A stretch of 64,000 nt of DNA from the NCBI RefSeq assembly GCF_025837095.1, contig NZ_CP107551.1:3962668-4026667 (forward strand), written 5' to 3'. Positions 34,677-42,252 of this stretch are shown piece after piece. The notes beneath the pieces are model-generated. The model did not search any database. It worked only from the letters and a program-made list of their open reading frames with translations, and was not told the origin of the DNA. This DNA comes from Rhodococcus sp. Z13 (GTDB lineage: Bacteria; Actinomycetota; Actinomycetes; Mycobacteriales; Mycobacteriaceae). Both the position numbers and the translations under genes were made by a program. Every line of letters begins with the position of its first letter. Position 1 is the stretch's first letter.

Positions 34677-35811
34677 TGGTCTCTCCCTTCGGTATCCGGA
34701 TCTCCCATTCGGTGCCCTCCCCGACCGTGCTGTCGAGCAGCGCGGTGCCGCCGAGCCATTCGGCGCGGCCCACGATGGACTTCGACACGCCCATGCGACC
34801 CTGTTCCCGGGCCTCGTCGAGCCGGCCCGGGGCGATGCCCGACCCGTCGTCGCGGAGGCTGAGCACGATCTCGTCGCCGAGATCCTCGAGCAGGATGTAG
34901 GCGGAGGCGCCCTCGCCGGCGTGCAGTTCGACGTTGGACAGCGCCGCGGTGGTCAGCGCGGCCAGCTCCTCGGCACGGTCGCGGGTGAGCAGGATCGGGT
35001 CGGCGGGCGCCGAGACGGTGGCGGCGCCTCCGGAGCGGGCCCGGATCAGCGAGGTGAGGTCGACGGCCTCCCCGCCGCGGTCCACCTCGGTGTTCTGGTC
35101 GGAGATCAGCTGCCGCAGGGCCTTCTCCTGTTCGCGGGCGAGCCGGGCGAGGTCGGCGGCCTCCCCGCCGAGTTCCGTGCCGCGCCGCTGGACGAGCGCG
35201 AGGACCTGCAGCACCCCGTCGTGCACCTGCCTCGCGAGCCGGTCGCGTTCCTCGGTGGCGGCGGCGACCCGCACGGCCTGTTCGAGCTGCCGGTGGGCCC
35301 GGCGGGCGGTGGTGGTGGCGAAACCCATCGCCACCCCGCACGCCACGAGGACGGGGGCGGTGGCGTCCTTCCACAGGTCGAGGTTGATCTGGTCGCGGAC
35401 GACGGCACTGACGGTGGCCATGACCAGCGCCGAGCCGGTGCCCAGCAGCGGGCCGCCGAGGACGGCGGCGGAGATCACCGAGTTCGCCACCCACAGGGTC
35501 GTGGGCATGGTCTGGTGGTTGCTGTACCAGTCGTGGTCGGAGACGAGCCGGGTCGCGGCCATGAGGGAGATCGCGACGATCTGGTCCACCACGACGACCG
35601 TGCGGCGCAGTCGGGCCTCCCGCGACAGCAGGACCGCCGAGGTGACAGACCACGCGACGAGCACCCCGATGAGCATCCACGACAGGGTGGGGCGGGTGTA
35701 GTTGTCGACGGTCGAGGACTGGGAGCCGACGGCGTAGAGGACGGTGACCAGCCGGAACACCTGGGCGGCCCGCCAGAGCGGTGCATCCGGGTCCGGAGTC
35801 GACGGCCTCAT
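34630..35811 (-). CDS. Membrane sensor histidine kinase (MacS/LiaS-like)
   Basis: A 393-residue HisKA_3-type kinase. Residues 15-170 hold about five to six TM helices with short loops (an intramembrane-sensing kinase without a large external domain). RLARQVHDGVLQVLALVQRRG carries the phospho-acceptor His; the ATPase domain has NVELHAGEGASAYI (N box) and LRDDGSGIAPGRLDEA (G1). It resembles actinobacterial proteins named MacS and the LiaS group that senses envelope stress. It overlaps the response-regulator gene, and a DUF1707/LiaF-like gene follows. It is divergent from the adenylate cyclase. Confidence 0.9.
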   Translation of the reverse strand: MRPSTPDPDAPLWRAAQVFRLVTVLYAVGSQSSTVDNYTRPTLSWMLIGVLVAWSVTSAVLLSREARLRRTVVVVDQIVAISLMAATRLVSDHDWYSNHQTMPTTLWVANSVISAAVLGGPLLGTGSALVMATVSAVVRDQINLDLWKDATAPVLVACGVAMGFATTTARRAHRQLEQAVRVAAATEERDRLARQVHDGVLQVLALVQRRGTELGGEAADLARLAREQEKALRQLISDQNTEVDRGGEAVDLTSLIRARSGGAATVSAPADPILLTRDRAEELAALTTAALSNVELHAGEGASAYILLEDLGDEIVLSLRDDGSGIAPGRLDEAREQGRMGVSKSIVGRAEWLGGTALLDSTVGEGTEWEIRIPKGETSDRDQRSDGRRRRHA

Positions 35812-35928
35812 GGGTCCGATTCATCCCTTTCATGGCGACGTACGGAGCGAGTGAATCCAACCACTTCGGGGCCCTCGAGGTGACCGCCGAGTCCTGTGAG
35901 CGTCCACACAATGGTTTGATTTGAAGTC

Positions 35929-37509
35929 GTGTTGAGGTCATACCGAGCTGTCGCGGCGACGTTGCGGAGTCGTTGGCCGCTCTACATGGTCTCGATGGGT
36001 GCGTCGAACCTCTTCGGCGCCATGCTGGTGTTCGCGTTCGTGCGCTACGGGATCCCCATCGCCGAGACCGACGCGATCGTCGCCGACCGCGTGCGCAACT
36101 TCGCGGTGTTCGCGGTGTACCTGGTCTTCGCCGGCATCGTGAGTCTCAGCGCCGCGGCGATCATGCTGCGGTCCGTGGTGCGCTGGCAGTTGCGTGGCGG
36201 CCCGCCGACCCGGTCGGAGCAGATGGCGGCCCTGCACGCCCCGCTGCGGCAGGCCATCGTCCATCTGGTCCTGTGGTTCCTCGGCGGCGTGCTGTTCGTC
36301 TTCCTCACCGCGGAGGAGATGCCGTCGCTCGCCGTGGCGGTCTCGCTCACCGTCGCCATGGCCGCGACCAGCACCTTCGGTTTCACCTACATGCTCGGTG
36401 AGCGCATCCTGCGTCCGGTCGCGGCGCGGGCGCTGAGCGAGGGCAACTTCGACCGGACCATGGCGCCCGGGGTCGGTACCCGCCTCGCGATGACCTGGGG
36501 TCTCGGCACGCTGATGCCGGTCGCGGGCATCGTACTGCTGTGCGTGACCCAGCTCAGCACCGACAACGAGTTCGCGCCCGACGCGCTGGCCCTGGCGGTG
36601 CTGGCCCTCGCGGTGACCTCCATCGGGCTCGCGCTGGTGCTGTCGCTGCTCACCTCGGCGCAGATCTCCGATCCCATCAAGCAGCTGCGCTGGGCGATCG
36701 AGCGCGTGCAGCGCGGGGCGTCCGGGGTGCAGGTCGAGGTGTTCGACGGCAGCGAGATCGGGCGGCTGCAGGTCGGCTTCAACCGCATGATGACCGAGTC
36801 CGACGAGCGTCGCCGGCTGCGGGAGCTGTTCGGTCAGCACGTCGGCGAGGACGTCGCCCGCCGCGCCCTGCAGTACGGCACCGAGCTGGGTGGGGAGACC
36901 CGCTACGTGGCGGTGCTGTTCGTCGACATGGTCGGTTCGACGGCGACCGCCGCGGAACGGCCCCCGAGCGAGGTCGTGGATCTGCTCAACGAGTTCTTCC
37001 GCGTCGTCGTCGAGGTGGTGGACAAGCACCACGGTTTCGTCAACAAGTTCATGGGCGACGCGGCCCTTGTGATCTTCGGCGCTCCCCTGGACCGTCCGGA
37101 TGCGCCCACCGCGGCGCTCGCGGCGGCGCGGGAACTGCGCTTCGCGCTCGACGAGATCACCGGTCTCGACATCGGTATCGGGGTGTCGGCGGGCCTGGCG
37201 GTCGCCGGCAACATCGGCGCGGCGGAGCGCTTCGAGTACACGGTGATCGGGGACCCGGTCAACGAGGCGTCGCGGCTGACGGAGCTTGCGAAACTGCGTC
37301 CGAGCAGGGTGCTCGCATCGTCGAGCGCGCTGTACTTCGCGGACGACGAGGAACGCAGCCAGTGGGAGCTCGGCGACGAGGTGCAGTTGCGGGGGCGCCG
37401 CCGGATGACGCACCTCGCGTGGCCCGTCCGCTATCCCGGAGGTCCCGGGGAATCGGACGGACAGGACGAATCCGGGACGGGTGAGGAGGCCTCCGAGGAG
37501 TCCGTCTGA
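35929..37509 (+). CDS. Membrane class III adenylate cyclase with HAMP domain
   Basis: A 526-residue protein starting GTG. Six TM helices (about residues 15-245) are followed by a HAMP linker (TSAQISDPIKQLRWAIERVQRG) and a cyclase domain (about 310-490). Catalytic residues are visible: metal Asp333 (FVDMVGSTA) and Asp377 (NKFMGDA), substrate-selecting Lys373 and Thr438 (EYTVIGDPVNEASRL), transition-state Asn445 and Arg449. The set is complete and predicts ATP cyclisation to cAMP. The design matches the M. tuberculosis Rv1318c-Rv1320c group. The dyad at 37536-37560 follows. Confidence 0.93.
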   Translation: MLRSYRAVAATLRSRWPLYMVSMGASNLFGAMLVFAFVRYGIPIAETDAIVADRVRNFAVFAVYLVFAGIVSLSAAAIMLRSVVRWQLRGGPPTRSEQMAALHAPLRQAIVHLVLWFLGGVLFVFLTAEEMPSLAVAVSLTVAMAATSTFGFTYMLGERILRPVAARALSEGNFDRTMAPGVGTRLAMTWGLGTLMPVAGIVLLCVTQLSTDNEFAPDALALAVLALAVTSIGLALVLSLLTSAQISDPIKQLRWAIERVQRGASGVQVEVFDGSEIGRLQVGFNRMMTESDERRRLRELFGQHVGEDVARRALQYGTELGGETRYVAVLFVDMVGSTATAAERPPSEVVDLLNEFFRVVVEVVDKHHGFVNKFMGDAALVIFGAPLDRPDAPTAALAAARELRFALDEITGLDIGIGVSAGLAVAGNIGAAERFEYTVIGDPVNEASRLTELAKLRPSRVLASSSALYFADDEERSQWELGDEVQLRGRRRMTHLAWPVRYPGGPGESDGQDESGTGEEASEESV

Positions 37510-37535
37510 GGCCGTCCGACACGCCCCGAAACGGC

Positions 37536-37560
37536 GGTAACCGACGATGCGTCGGTTACC
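37536..37560. promoter_or_regulatory. Perfect 10-bp inverted repeat abutting a start codon
   Basis: GGTAACCGAC (37536-37545) and GTCGGTTACC (37551-37560) are exact reverse complements with a GATGC loop. The GTG of the next gene begins at 37561. It may be a terminator for the cyclase gene, an operator for the next gene, or both. A related sequence lies at 17605. Confidence 0.6.
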
Positions 37561-38691
37561 GTGAACACCGTGGCGCAGCCCCACGACGATCCTTCACGCC
37601 CCGACGCCACGCCGCGTCGGGGCTCGTTCCGGTGGATCAAGTGGGTGCTCGCGGCGGCGCTCGTCGCCCTGCTCACGGCCGAGGCCGTCTACCTCTGGCC
37701 GACCATGCACGACTCCTGGCGTGCCATCACCGAGATGCACTGGGGCTGGTTCTTCGCATGCGTGCTGGCCCAGATGATCTCCCTCAGCGGATTCGCGGGT
37801 GTCCAGCAGCGGCTGCTGCGCGCCGGCGGCGTGCACGTGGGGCACTGGCGGTCGGCGTCGGTGATCTACGGCAGCACCGCGATGGCGGTGACCCTGCCGG
37901 CGGGGCCGGTGTTCTCCACCGCCTTCACCTACAAGCAGACCCGCAAGTGGGGGGCGACGCCGGTGGTGGCGTCCTGGCAGCTGGCGGTCTCGGGGGTGAT
38001 CGCGGCGGCGACGCTGGCGTCGGTGGGCATGATCGGCGCCTTCGCGGTCGGCAGCAGCATCAGCCCGGTGACGCTCGCGTTGTCCCTGGTGGGTGGGGTC
38101 GCGTTGATCTACGGGCTGCGGTACGTCGCGCAGAACCCGTCGTCGATCGAGTCGGCCGGCGGCTGGTTGCTGCGGCGGGTCAACAAGCTTCTGCGCAAGC
38201 CCCTCGACACCGGTTTCGACGCCTTCGAACGCATCCTGGCCCAGCTCGAGGCCGTGGATCTCGCGCGCCGCGACGCGTTCGCCGCGGTGGCGTGGTCGGC
38301 GGTGCACCGCATCTTCGATGTCGCCTGCCTGGGCCTGGCCTGCTGGGCGGTCGGCGGGTCGCCGTCAGTGGCCGGGCTGTTCATCGCGTTCACGGCGGCG
38401 AAGGCGGTGGGCAGTGTGCCGCTCGCGCCGGGCGGTCTCGGCTTCGTCGACGGAACCCTCATCGCGACGCTCACGGCCGCGGGGCTGAGCGCGTCGCAGT
38501 CGCTCGCCGCGGTGCTGGTCTACCGGATCGTGAGCTTCGTGTTCGTGGCGCTGGCAGGCTGGGGCACGGTCGCGGTGATGTACCGGACGGCCGACAACGA
38601 CGAGATCGACCCGGTCGCCGAGCGTGAGGAGCACGAGCGGTCGGTGCTGGCGCGGCGCCGCCGGCCGCTCGAGGATCCCGAACCGGCCTGA
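37561..38691 (+). CDS. YbhN/LPG-synthase-TM-like membrane protein
   Basis: A 376-residue protein with about eight TM helices, resembling the lysylphosphatidylglycerol synthase membrane domain (UPF0104). It carries SLSGFAGVQQRLLRAGG near residue 70 and the C-terminal signature AKAVGSVPLAPGGLGFVDGTLIATLTAAGL. It lacks the soluble aminoacyltransferase domain of MprF, so it is more likely a lipid flippase or transporter-like protein than a synthase. It starts GTG directly after an inverted repeat, with no Shine-Dalgarno. A charged tail (about residues 345-376) faces the cytoplasm. Confidence 0.8.
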   Translation: MNTVAQPHDDPSRPDATPRRGSFRWIKWVLAAALVALLTAEAVYLWPTMHDSWRAITEMHWGWFFACVLAQMISLSGFAGVQQRLLRAGGVHVGHWRSASVIYGSTAMAVTLPAGPVFSTAFTYKQTRKWGATPVVASWQLAVSGVIAAATLASVGMIGAFAVGSSISPVTLALSLVGGVALIYGLRYVAQNPSSIESAGGWLLRRVNKLLRKPLDTGFDAFERILAQLEAVDLARRDAFAAVAWSAVHRIFDVACLGLACWAVGGSPSVAGLFIAFTAAKAVGSVPLAPGGLGFVDGTLIATLTAAGLSASQSLAAVLVYRIVSFVFVALAGWGTVAVMYRTADNDEIDPVAEREEHERSVLARRRRPLEDPEPA

Positions 38692-38713
38692 TCGGCCGCC
38701 CCCCGAAAAAATA

Positions 38714-38768
38714 GTTGCACCGTCAACCATCTGGTGGCATAGTCGAAGACAGTAAGTTGAAACTTCAA
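38714..38768. promoter_or_regulatory. Candidate operators before the YceI gene
   Basis: Two dyads lie upstream: GTTGCACCGTCAAC (38714-38727) and TTGAAACTTCAA (38757-38768). The second is nearly perfect and resembles MarR-family operators. It sits 18 bases before the start codon, where binding would block translation or transcription start. Confidence 0.4.
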
Positions 38769-38786
38769 TCGAATCGAGGAGTCGCC

Positions 38787-39341
38787 ATGACGACCGCAAC
38801 CACCACCTTCCCCGGTCTGACCGCCGGCACCTGGGCCATCGACCCCGTCCACTCCGACGTGAGCTTCACCGTCCGTCATCTCATGGTCAGCAAGGTGCGT
38901 GGCACCTTCGAGAAGTTCTCCGGCGCCATCACCGTCGCCGAGGACGGCACCGCCTCCGTGAACGCCGAGATCGACGTCACCTCGATCAACACCAAGAACG
39001 CCGACCGCGACGCGCACGTCCGGTCCGCCGACTTCTTCGACGCCGAGCAGTTCCCCGTCGCGACCTTCACCTCCACCGGCGTGCGCGCCGACGGCGAGGA
39101 CTACGTCGTCACCGGCGACTTCACCCTCCGCGGCGTCACCCGCCCGGTCGAGCTGAAGCTCGAGTACAACGGCGTCAACCCCGGCATGGGCAACGGCCCG
39201 GTCGCCGGTTTCGAGGCCACCACCGTCATCAACCGCAAGGACTTCGGCATCAGCATCGACATGCCGCTCGAGGGCGGCGGCGCCGTGGTCGGCGACAAGA
39301 TCACCATCACCCTCCAGATCGAGGCCGGCCTGCAGGCCTGA
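38787..39341 (+). CDS. YceI-family lipid-binding protein
   Basis: A 184-residue protein with GAGGAG before the ATG. It is a lipocalin-like beta-barrel: WAIDPVHSDVSFTVRHLMVSKVRGTFEKFSG is the YceI N-terminal signature, and FTLRGVTRPVELKLEYNG follows. There is no signal peptide, so it is cytoplasmic, unlike E. coli YceI. Family members bind isoprenoid or fatty amide ligands. Two dyads upstream suggest MarR-type control. A perfect terminator follows. Confidence 0.9.
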   Translation: MTTATTTFPGLTAGTWAIDPVHSDVSFTVRHLMVSKVRGTFEKFSGAITVAEDGTASVNAEIDVTSINTKNADRDAHVRSADFFDAEQFPVATFTSTGVRADGEDYVVTGDFTLRGVTRPVELKLEYNGVNPGMGNGPVAGFEATTVINRKDFGISIDMPLEGGGAVVGDKITITLQIEAGLQA

Positions 39342-39368
39342 TCGCCCGCGCCGATCCCCGGCCCACGA

Positions 39369-39398
39369 GAAGCGCCCCTCCTCCGGGAGGGGCGCTTC
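39369..39398 (+). terminator. Perfect 13-bp terminator hairpin
   Basis: GAAGCGCCCCTCC (39369-39381) is the exact reverse complement of 39386-39398 around TCCG. It lies 27 bases after the YceI stop. Confidence 0.88.
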
Positions 39399-39453
39399 GT
39401 CCGTATCGGTCCCGCCGGCGGGTTGCGGCGATTCCGCCCGACGACCGCGCGGC

Positions 39454-39459
39454 TACCCT
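39454..39459 (+). promoter_or_regulatory. -10 element of a probable leaderless promoter
   Basis: TACCCT followed by seven bases and then the GTG at 39467. The layout is the same as at 53991 and in the 16641 repeat. Confidence 0.5.
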
Positions 39460-39466
39460 GGAGGCC

Positions 39467-39853
39467 GTGAAGAAGTACACCCCGGCGTTGGCGATCGACG
39501 TCGTGCTGGTCGTCGTGTTCGCCGCGCTCGGCCGCTCCAGCCACAACGAAATTCTCGATCTCGTGGGTCTGGCAGGAACCGCCTGGCCGTTCCTCGGCGG
39601 CCTCACCGTCGGGTGGTTCCTCACCGCATGGCTCTACCGCGACAAGTTCGACGCCTTCGCCGCCGTGCCCACCGGCCTGCTCGTCTGGGTCAGCACCCTC
39701 GTGGTGGGCATGCTGCTGCGCGCCGTCACCGGCCAGGGCACCGCCACCGCGTTCATCATCGTGGCGACCTGCTTCCTCGGTGCCTTCCTGGTGGGCTGGC
39801 GTCTTCTCGCCGCCGTCGTCCAGCGCCGCAAGGTCGACGCACACCGCTCCTGA
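39467..39853 (+). CDS. DUF3054 membrane protein
   Basis: A 128-residue protein with four TM helices (ALAIDVVLVVVFAALGRSSHNE, GTAWPFLGGLTVGWFLTAW, PTGLLVWVSTLVVGMLLRAV and TAFIIVATCFLGAFLVGWRL) and short charged loops. The GRxSH motif after helix 1 is typical of DUF3054. Function is unknown. It is preceded by the YceI terminator, so it is its own unit, probably transcribed without a leader. Confidence 0.82.
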   Translation: MKKYTPALAIDVVLVVVFAALGRSSHNEILDLVGLAGTAWPFLGGLTVGWFLTAWLYRDKFDAFAAVPTGLLVWVSTLVVGMLLRAVTGQGTATAFIIVATCFLGAFLVGWRLLAAVVQRRKVDAHRS

Positions 39854-39969
39854 GCAGCACCGCCGGCGTGTGATCCCGAATCTCACATGCGTTGCGGCGA
39901 TGTGATCCGGCTCCGTGGTCTGCGTGATTTTTTCGCGCCGACGCCCTCTCCGATGCAAGAGTGGGGATC

Positions 39970-41442
39970 ATGTCCACGACGGAACCCCCCACGCTGACCG
40001 GGTCTCGATCCGACCATCGCTTCTTCGGCCAGCCCCTGCCCCTGGCCAATCTGTTCGGTGTCGAGATGTGGGAGCGGTTCTCCTTCTACGGCATGCAGGG
40101 CATCCTGATCTACTACCTGTACTACTCGGTGTCCGAGGGCGGGTTGGGGATCAGCCAGGCGGCCGCGACCTCCATCGTCGGCGCCTACGGCGGCACGGTC
40201 TACCTGTCCACCATCCTCGGCGCGTGGATCGCCGACCGGCTGCTCGGCTCGGAACGCACCCTCTTCTACAGCGCCGTGCTCATCATGTTCGGTCACATCG
40301 CACTCGCGGTGCTGCCCGGCTTCGCCGGCGTGGGTGTCGGCCTGGTGCTGGTCGCTTTAGGCAGCGGTGGCCTCAAGGCCACGGCGACCTCGATCGTCGG
40401 CGATCTCTACGACGAGCAGGATCCCCGCCGCGACGCCGGTTTCTCCATCTTCTACATGGGTGTGAACCTCGGCGCGCTCGTCGGCCCGCTGCTCACCGGC
40501 TTCATGCAGACGCGCTACGGATTCCACTGGGGCTTCGGTCTCGCAGCGGTCGGCATGTTCCTCGGCCTGCTGCAGTACACGATCTACCGCAAGCATCTCG
40601 GCGACATCGGCAAGGTGCCGCCGCACCCCCTGCCCACCGAGACGCGCACGAAGGCGGCCGGGATCGGCGTGGCCGCCGTGGCCCTCGTCGCGATCGCCGT
40701 GCTGAGCGGCCTCGTCACCACGGGCAACATGTCCGACATCCTCGTCGCCCTGACGATCGTCGCGACGGTCGCCTACTTCGTCATCATGCTGACGAGCAAG
40801 CAGATCACCCCGGTCGAGCGCAGCCGGGTGCTGTCGTTCATCCCGATGTTCATCGCGAGCGCGGTGTTCTGGTCGCTGTTCCAGCAGCAGTTCACGATGG
40901 TCGCCGTCTACGCCGACACCCGCCTGAACCGCGACCTGTTCGGCTGGGAGTTCCCGCCCTCCTGGGTGCAGTCCATCAACCCGGTCTTCATCATCCTGTT
41001 CGCAGGTGTCTTCGCCGCGGTGTGGACGAAGATGGGGCCGCGGCAGCCGTCGTCGCCGATCAAGTTCGCGGCGGGCACCATCATCATGGGCATCGCGTTC
41101 CTGTGCTTCATCCCGATGGCCGGCGGCGGACCCAACAGCGCCCCGCTGCTCGGGCTGGTCTTCGTCCTGCTGCTGTTCACCTTCGCCGAGCTGTTCCTGT
41201 CGCCCGTCGGGTTGTCGCTCGCGACCAAGCTCGCGCCGAGGAACTTCCACACGCAGATGGTCGCGCTGTTCTACCTGTCGGTGGCCTGCGGCACCGCGAT
41301 GGCCGGCACCCTCGCCGGGTTCTACGACGAGAACGACGAGGTGCCCTACTACCTGTGGATCGGCGGCGCGTCGATCCTGGTGGGTGTGGTGCTCGCGCTG
41401 TTCGCCCCGCGCATCAAGAAGCTGATGCAGGGCGTGCAGTAG
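39970..41442 (+). CDS. POT-family proton-dependent oligopeptide transporter
   Basis: A 490-residue MFS protein with 14 predicted TM helices. FGVEMWERFSFYGMQGILIYYL contains the E1XXE2R proton-coupling motif on helix 1; FYMGVNLGALVGPLLTGFM is the PTR2 signature. It imports di- and tripeptides with protons. I prefer ATG 39970, preceded by GTGGGG, over an in-frame GTG three codons earlier. The next gene is convergent, 25 bases away. Confidence 0.92.
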   Translation: MSTTEPPTLTGSRSDHRFFGQPLPLANLFGVEMWERFSFYGMQGILIYYLYYSVSEGGLGISQAAATSIVGAYGGTVYLSTILGAWIADRLLGSERTLFYSAVLIMFGHIALAVLPGFAGVGVGLVLVALGSGGLKATATSIVGDLYDEQDPRRDAGFSIFYMGVNLGALVGPLLTGFMQTRYGFHWGFGLAAVGMFLGLLQYTIYRKHLGDIGKVPPHPLPTETRTKAAGIGVAAVALVAIAVLSGLVTTGNMSDILVALTIVATVAYFVIMLTSKQITPVERSRVLSFIPMFIASAVFWSLFQQQFTMVAVYADTRLNRDLFGWEFPPSWVQSINPVFIILFAGVFAAVWTKMGPRQPSSPIKFAAGTIIMGIAFLCFIPMAGGGPNSAPLLGLVFVLLLFTFAELFLSPVGLSLATKLAPRNFHTQMVALFYLSVACGTAMAGTLAGFYDENDEVPYYLWIGGASILVGVVLALFAPRIKKLMQGVQ

Positions 41443-41467
41443 GCACGAACTCCCACAGCGGCCCGGC

Positions 41468-42206
41468 TCAGCGCAGGGCCAGCCACCCTGCGAGGCCGAA
41501 GCCGGCCAGGGCGACGCCCATGCGCAGCAGGTTCGGCGGGATCCGCCGGACCAGCGGCGGACCGCACCGCCCACCGGCGAAGGCCCCCCACGGCCATGGC
41601 CGCGGCGGCGACCCAGTGCACCGGCCCGAAGACGGCGAAGCCGACGGCCGCGACGAGATTGGCCACGCCGAGCAGGTAGCTCTTGAGGATGCTGGCCCGC
41701 CAGATCTGCTCGGAGGTGCAGATCAGGATCAGGGCCAGGAAGATGACGCCGGCCCCGGCGCCGAAGTAACCGCCGTAGACCGACACGACGAACACCGCGA
41801 CGGAGAACACCCCGGGCAGGTCGCGGCCGTCGGCGAGGTTGCGGATGCGTGGCTGCAGCAGCAGCGCGAGCGCCGCGAGACCGACCAGATAGGGCACGAT
41901 CGCCTCGAACGACCCGGGTGGCGCGACCAGCAGCACCAGCGCTCCGGCCGCGCCCCCGAGGGCGGCGTAGAGCGTCCACCACCACACCTTCGGGCCGGTG
42001 TCGACGACCTCCCGCGACGAACTGGACAGCGCCCCGAGCCCCACGCCCACCATCGCGACGGTGTTGGTGACGTTCGCCGCGACCGGCGGCAGACCCACCG
42101 CGAGCAGCGCCGGATAGGACACGATCGAGGCGAGGCCGGTGACGAACCCGACGACGCCCGCGAAGAAACCTGCCACCACCAGCAGGGCCACGTCGAGAAC
42201 GGTCAC
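41468..42206 (-). pseudogene. TauE/SafE-family anion transporter with a one-base frameshift
   Basis: From GTG 42206 the frame encodes a TauE/SafE permease (VAGFFAGVVGFVTGLASIVSYPALLAVGLPP, then GGYFGAGAGVIFLALIL) up to AAAMAVGG. It is then disrupted at a run of six G on the minus strand (plus 41584-41589). Removing one G restores AMAVGAFAGGRCGPPLVRR... to LAGWLALR-stop at 41468, the expected end of the family, giving 245 residues. Without correction the protein runs on with an unrelated Arg/Pro-rich tail into the transporter gene. The cause is either a homopolymer sequencing error or a recent or phase-variable mutation. The family exports or imports sulfite, sulfoacetate and other anions. Confidence 0.8.
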
Positions 42207-42252
42207 GACTGCTCAACGTACCCGCGGGTCGCGGCGGGTCCCGCGCCGGGAG

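Noticed and set aside
35929-37509. Guanylate rather than adenylate cyclase
   Set aside because: The substrate-selecting positions are Lys373 and Thr438, not the Glu/Cys pattern of guanylate cyclases.
39869-39887. TGTGA...TCACA resembling a CRP/GlxR site before the peptide transporter
   Set aside because: The half-sites are nine bases apart instead of the six required for CRP-type binding.
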